A program made the position numbers and the translations under genes. Below the pieces are notes generated by a model. It was not told where the DNA came from, searched no databases, and saw only the letters and a program-made list of their open reading frames with translations. Below, in pieces: positions 14,131 through 16,556 of a stretch of 16,556 bases of DNA (position 1 is the stretch's first letter; every line of letters starts with the position of its first letter). Source of the DNA: JBIOJM01 sp044450785 (GTDB lineage Bacteria > Planctomycetota > Planctomycetia > Isosphaerales > Isosphaeraceae); the NCBI GenBank assembly GCA_044450785.1, contig JBIOJM010000232.1, positions 1-16,556 of the forward strand. The letters run 5' to 3'.

Positions 14131-14235
14131 AAAACAGCGCAACATCAAAAAGCGTAAGCGAGGGCCTCGAACCCAGACCTCGCTTACGCTTCCGGTTGGT
14201 CTGAAATGTCCCATTGCCGCCCGCGCGATGGTTTA
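14131..14235 (-). repeat. AAGCGTAAGCGAGG palindromic element, copy 2 (opposite orientation)
   Basis: AAGCGTAAGCGAGG (14150-14163) and CCTCGCTTACGCTT (14178-14191) form a perfect 14-bp stem with a 14-nt loop that is nearly the same as in copy 1. Flanks match copy 1 only after reversal, so the two copies are in opposite orientation about 1 kb apart. No open reading frame of its own. Confidence 0.85.
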
Positions 14236-14281
14236 GCTGGGAAGTCATTTCGAGACTCCTCGCTGAACACTACCGCCCGGA

Positions 14282-14426
14282 CCCCCTCACCCGGCCTGCG
14301 GCCGACCTCTCCCCGTGGGGGCGAGGTGATAAAGACGAACGGCCCACGCCGCCCTGACCTTACGGCGCGAAGGAGTAGACCGGTCGCCCTCGCCCCTTTT
14401 GTGGGGAGAGGGATGGGGTGAGGGGG
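14282..14426. repeat. 145-bp inverted-repeat element with CCCCCTCACCC ends
   Basis: Three blocks pair in order: CCCCCTCACCC (14282-14292) with GGGTGAGGGGG (14416-14426), CCTCTCCCC (14306-14314) with GGGGAGAGG (14403-14411), and GGGGCGAGG (14318-14326) with CCTCGCCCC (14388-14396). The roughly 60-bp centre is unpaired. This fits a small non-autonomous palindromic repeat. It lies about 100 bp past the aminotransferase stop, so in RNA it could also act as a 3' stem. Confidence 0.8.
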
Positions 14427-14524
14427 CAAACCGGCTGGTGATCGCGGTTTCGCTCCGCCAAACCAGGTGGAGAGCGGCGAGTAGTCTCGTTATTTCCGGA
14501 AAGGATGTTGATGCACAGCCCTGT

Positions 14525-15649
14525 TCAGTCAGGCCGGGCTCGCGCCAGCTTGCGCAGCAGTTCCAGCCCGCGGTGGAGGGTCGCGTCGTCGACTGCGTAG
14601 GAGATGCGGAAGTGGCTGTCGCGCAGTGAGAAGACATTGCCGGGAATGATGAGCAGGTTGTGCTTGATCGCCTCGGTGACGAACGCGCTCCCGGTGCCCC
14701 AAGGCGCGCGCGGGAAGGCGTAGAAGGCGCCTTCCGGGCGGGCGAGCTCGAAGTCGTCGCTCAGTGCATCGACCACCATGTCGCGCTTGCGGCGATACGC
14801 ATCGATCTGGGCGGTCAGGTCCTGGTCCACGGCCACGATTCCGCCGTACTGGGCCATGCTCGGGGCGCAGACGAAGCTGAACTGCTGGAGCTTGGCCATC
14901 TCCTGGATCAATCGACTCGGCCCGTGGGCGTAGCCGAGCCGCCAGCCGGTCATGCCGTGCGACTTGCTGAAGCCGTCGACGACGAGCACGTCGTCGTTCC
15001 AGCGTGCCGGGGTGGCGAAGGGGCGATCGTAGCAGAACGTCCGGTAGACCTCGTCGCTGATCAAGAGAACGTCGCGCCGGCGGCAGAGCTCGGCCAGTCC
15101 GCGCATCTCGTCGGCCGTGGCGACCGTGCCGGTCGGATTGACCGGGCTGTTGACCACGACGCACTTGGTCCGCTCGGTCATGACGGCTTCAACTCGTCGT
15201 GAGTCGATTCGAAAGTCGGGATACGTGTCGACCAGCACTGATACCCCTCCCGCGAGGGTTGCCAGGTGCCGGTACATCACGAAGTAAGGGTCGAAGACGA
15301 TCACCTCGTCCCCCGGGTCGACGACGCAGCAGATGGCCAGGAGCAGTCCGCCCGCCGTGCCCGCGGTGATCAGGACCTGGCGGTCGGCGTGTCCGAATTC
15401 GGCGTCCACGATCTCCTGGATCTTGGTTCGCAGCTCGGGGATGCCTTGCGTGACCGTGTACGCGTTATGTCCAGCCTGGATGGCCTCGATCGCCGCCCTC
15501 TTGACCGGGTCGGGGACATCGAAGTCGGGCAACCCGATCGAGAGATTGATCGGGTCCTTCATGGTCTTCGACATGTCGAACGCCTTGCGGATGCCCGAGG
15601 CGTCGATCTGCTTCATCCGGCCGGCAATCCAGGCGTCGTTCACTTGCAA
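14525..15649 (-). CDS. Class I/II pyridoxal-phosphate aminotransferase (374 aa)
   Basis: Cytosolic fold-type I PLP enzyme that transfers an amino group between an amino acid and a 2-oxo acid; the substrate cannot be read from the sequence. Key parts: SIGLPDFDVPDPV near residues 37-49, ITAGTAGGL (94-102) at the cofactor phosphate site, NPTG with Asn 171, ISDEVYR with Asp 199 and Tyr 202, the Schiff-base lysine Lys 229 in GFSKSHGMTGWRLGY (226-240), and the carboxylate-binding Arg 348 in HFRISYA. The length suits the aspartate/aromatic aminotransferase-like group. The start is uncertain: TTG at 15647-15649, GTG at 15641-15643, or ATG at residue 12. Related sequences usually keep the W-x-A-x-RM stretch, so I favour TTG or GTG. 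No clear ribosome binding site; the heptamer array begins 12 bp upstream and an in-frame stop lies at 15668-15670. Confidence 0.93.
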   Translation of the reverse strand: MQVNDAWIAGRMKQIDASGIRKAFDMSKTMKDPINLSIGLPDFDVPDPVKRAAIEAIQAGHNAYTVTQGIPELRTKIQEIVDAEFGHADRQVLITAGTAGGLLLAICCVVDPGDEVIVFDPYFVMYRHLATLAGGVSVLVDTYPDFRIDSRRVEAVMTERTKCVVVNSPVNPTGTVATADEMRGLAELCRRRDVLLISDEVYRTFCYDRPFATPARWNDDVLVVDGFSKSHGMTGWRLGYAHGPSRLIQEMAKLQQFSFVCAPSMAQYGGIVAVDQDLTAQIDAYRRKRDMVVDALSDDFELARPEGAFYAFPRAPWGTGSAFVTEAIKHNLLIIPGNVFSLRDSHFRISYAVDDATLHRGLELLRKLARARPD

Positions 15650-15661
15650 AGCTCTGAAGAG

Positions 15662-15703
<42 letters not shown>

Positions 15704-15835
15704 TGGAAGGAATGCTTCGAAAGATCGGTGGAGACCTTCGGTCGCGGGGAGGGCGGGGTCAGGAGACCCGCGCCCAGCGCGGATCGTGACTGGCGGCTGG
15801 TCGCTGGTAGAAACAAAACACGTGCTCCCCTTCCG

Positions 15836-15863
15836 TCCACTAGCCACTAGCCACTACCCACTC
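15836..15863. repeat. Complementary heptamer array (GCCACTA)n after apt
   Basis: Units TCCACTA, GCCACTA, GCCACTA and CCCACTC. This is the inverse complement of the array at 15662-15703. It ends 2 bp before the apt stop codon (15866-15868 on the minus strand), so the inverted pair nearly fills both ends of the apt-aminotransferase gap. The 125 bp between the arms hold no gene. Confidence 0.9.
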
Positions 15864-15865
15864 TT

Positions 15866-16396
15866 TCAATACCTGAGAAGGCTGAACACCTCACCGGGCT
15901 CGAGCCTGGCGCGGCCTCCCAGAAAGGAGAGCTCGATCAAGAATGCACAGGCGACGACCTCGGCGCGCGTCGACTGGACGAGGTCGAGGCAGGCGCGCAT
16001 CGTCCCGCCGGTGGCGAGGACATCGTCGATCAGCAGGACGCGACGGCCAGGCCCGAAGGCATCGGTGTGAACCTCGAGCCGGTCGGTGCCGTATTCCAGT
16101 TGATATTCCAGCGCGATCGTGGCGTAGGGGAGCTTGCCCGGTTTGCGGATCGGTACGAAACCAGCCCCCATCTGCAGGGCCAGCGGGGCGCCGAAGATAA
16201 ACCCGCGCGCCTCGGCCGCGGCGATCACGTCGATTCCTCGCCCCCCGAAATGATCCTGGAGCTGGGCGATGGTCGCCCGGAATGCCGCGGGTTGGGCCAG
16301 GAGCGGCGTGATGTCCTTGAACAGGATGCCCGGCTTGGGGAAATTGGGGATGTCGCGGATGTAATCGCGGATGTCGATTGTCGCGGGACCGGGCAT
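15866..16396 (-). CDS. apt: Adenine phosphoribosyltransferase (176 aa)
   Basis: Purine salvage enzyme of the cytoplasm: adenine + PRPP gives AMP + diphosphate. Visible signs: N-terminal 'IRDIPNFPKPGILFKDITPLL' region typical of Apt (residues 13-33, seen as IRDIPNFPKPG and FKDITPLL), AEARGFIFG (61-69), FVPIRKPGKLP (80-90), the flexible-loop region YQLEYGTDRLEVH (98-110) and the PRPP-binding motif LLIDDVLATGGT (121-132). The length of 176 aa suits the family. The start ATG at 16394-16396 is chosen over an upstream in-frame start at 16513 because the family begins close to here and GGGAG lies about 10 nt before it. It is followed after 216 bp by the aminotransferase gene on the same strand. Confidence 0.96.
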   Translation of the reverse strand: MPGPATIDIRDYIRDIPNFPKPGILFKDITPLLAQPAAFRATIAQLQDHFGGRGIDVIAAAEARGFIFGAPLALQMGAGFVPIRKPGKLPYATIALEYQLEYGTDRLEVHTDAFGPGRRVLLIDDVLATGGTMRACLDLVQSTRAEVVACAFLIELSFLGGRARLEPGEVFSLLRY

Positions 16397-16412
16397 CGCT
16401 GGGCGCTCCCGT
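16397..16412 (-). promoter_or_regulatory. Likely ribosome binding site of apt
   Basis: On the minus strand CGGGAGCGCCCAGCG precedes the ATG. The GGGAG core is about 10 nt upstream and decides between this start and the longer reading frame. Confidence 0.5.
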
Positions 16413-16418
16413 TGCGTG

Positions 16419-16480
16419 TTCAAGCCTCGGCCGGGTCGAGTCGACACGCAGGGCCGGACTGGGCTGGTGAGAGGCTTGAA
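16419..16480. promoter_or_regulatory. Inverted repeat TTCAAGCCTC / GAGGCTTGAA upstream of apt
   Basis: Perfect 10-bp arms at 16419-16428 and 16471-16480 with a 42-bp centre, 22 bp upstream of the apt start codon. It could be a leader hairpin or a two-part operator. No recognised riboswitch fold is evident. Confidence 0.45.
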
Positions 16481-16514
16481 GAGTCTTTTCGATTTCCAAG
16501 GCTCTCGCCCCACC

Positions 16515-16554
16515 CCCCCTGGCTACACTCCACTCCCCCTGGCGACTCTGCACT
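16515..16554. repeat. 20-bp tandem repeat, two units
   Basis: CCCCCTGGC-TACACTC-CACT (16515-16534) is followed by CCCCCTGGC-GACTCTG-CACT (16535-16554). The preceding 13-mer CACCCCCCCTGGC (16511-16523) also occurs at 21-33, at the other end of the window, so it is likely part of a dispersed intergenic repeat. The array may continue past the window edge. Confidence 0.7.
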
Positions 16555-16556
16555 CC

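Larger units (their letters stand above)
12928..14524. other. 1.6-kb gene-poor, repeat-rich intergenic region
   Basis: No convincing gene is visible on either strand. Open frames here are short, overlap each other and show no domain I recognise. The region holds two copies of a palindromic AAGCGTAAGCGAGG element in opposite orientation, a 145-bp inverted-repeat element, a degenerate TCATCCT array, a 14-bp palindrome and small hairpins, each listed separately. Parts (about 13020-13060, 13300-13420 and 13900-14150) look less GC-rich than the genes. The promoter of the kinase gene should lie at its left end, but no clear -35/-10 pair stands out. Confidence 0.7.

Noticed and set aside
13831..14248. 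Minus-strand frames of 109-127 codons through the copy 2 palindromic element
   Set aside because: Much of the translation comes from the repeat itself (KRKRG-type peptides) and from a short ATGACGCAA tandem; no conserved protein features.

Overview
The window looks like chromosomal DNA from a planctomycete, most likely an Isosphaeraceae-type lineage. This is inferred from the high GC content, a giant surface protein with a planctomycete-style 'LE-x-x-EDRTLLS' N-terminal motif, a zinc-finger/Ser-Thr kinase/TPR receptor of the type that is very common in this phylum, and intergenic DNA full of small palindromic repeats, including the AAGCGTAAGCGAGG hairpin. I did no database search. All recognisable genes lie on the minus strand.

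Layout from right to left, in the direction of transcription: adenine phosphoribosyltransferase (apt, 15866-16396); a 216-bp gap flanked by inverted (TAGTGGC)n heptamers; a class I/II PLP aminotransferase (14525-15649); about 1.6 kb without a convincing gene but with at least four repeat elements (12928-14524); a transmembrane Ser/Thr protein kinase (10543-12927) whose TPR-rich C-terminal half lies in another frame (9390-10622), so that one gene of about 1,178 codons appears broken by a frameshift; a 103-bp gap filled mostly by a perfect 30-bp inverted repeat made of (AGGATGA)4; and a 3,028-residue secreted or surface protein (200-9286). The last 200 bp hold GC-rich hairpins and a roughly 97-bp inverted-repeat element that overlaps the end of the giant gene.

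The giant protein is the dominant feature. It joins two modules that each begin with the same 'NTAD-x-GPGSLRQAILDS' segment. The first is a right-handed beta-helix built from 'GN-x-IGTD-x-(T/S)G(T/S)' repeats. The second is a long FG-GAP/VCBS array, about 14 near-identical and about 14 diverged units, probably forming beta-propellers. Its DNA shows recent internal growth, including a 384-bp tandem duplication with five differences. The protein is probably an adhesin or outer-surface structural protein. The kinase gene just upstream may share its transcript, but nothing in the sequence proves a functional link.

I see no CRISPR array, tRNA, rRNA, transposase gene or phage gene. I do not claim a new defence or biosynthetic system. 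The unusual elements are the paired inverted heptamer arrays placed directly before start codons, the broken kinase gene, the repeat-provided C-terminus, and the modular growth of the giant protein.
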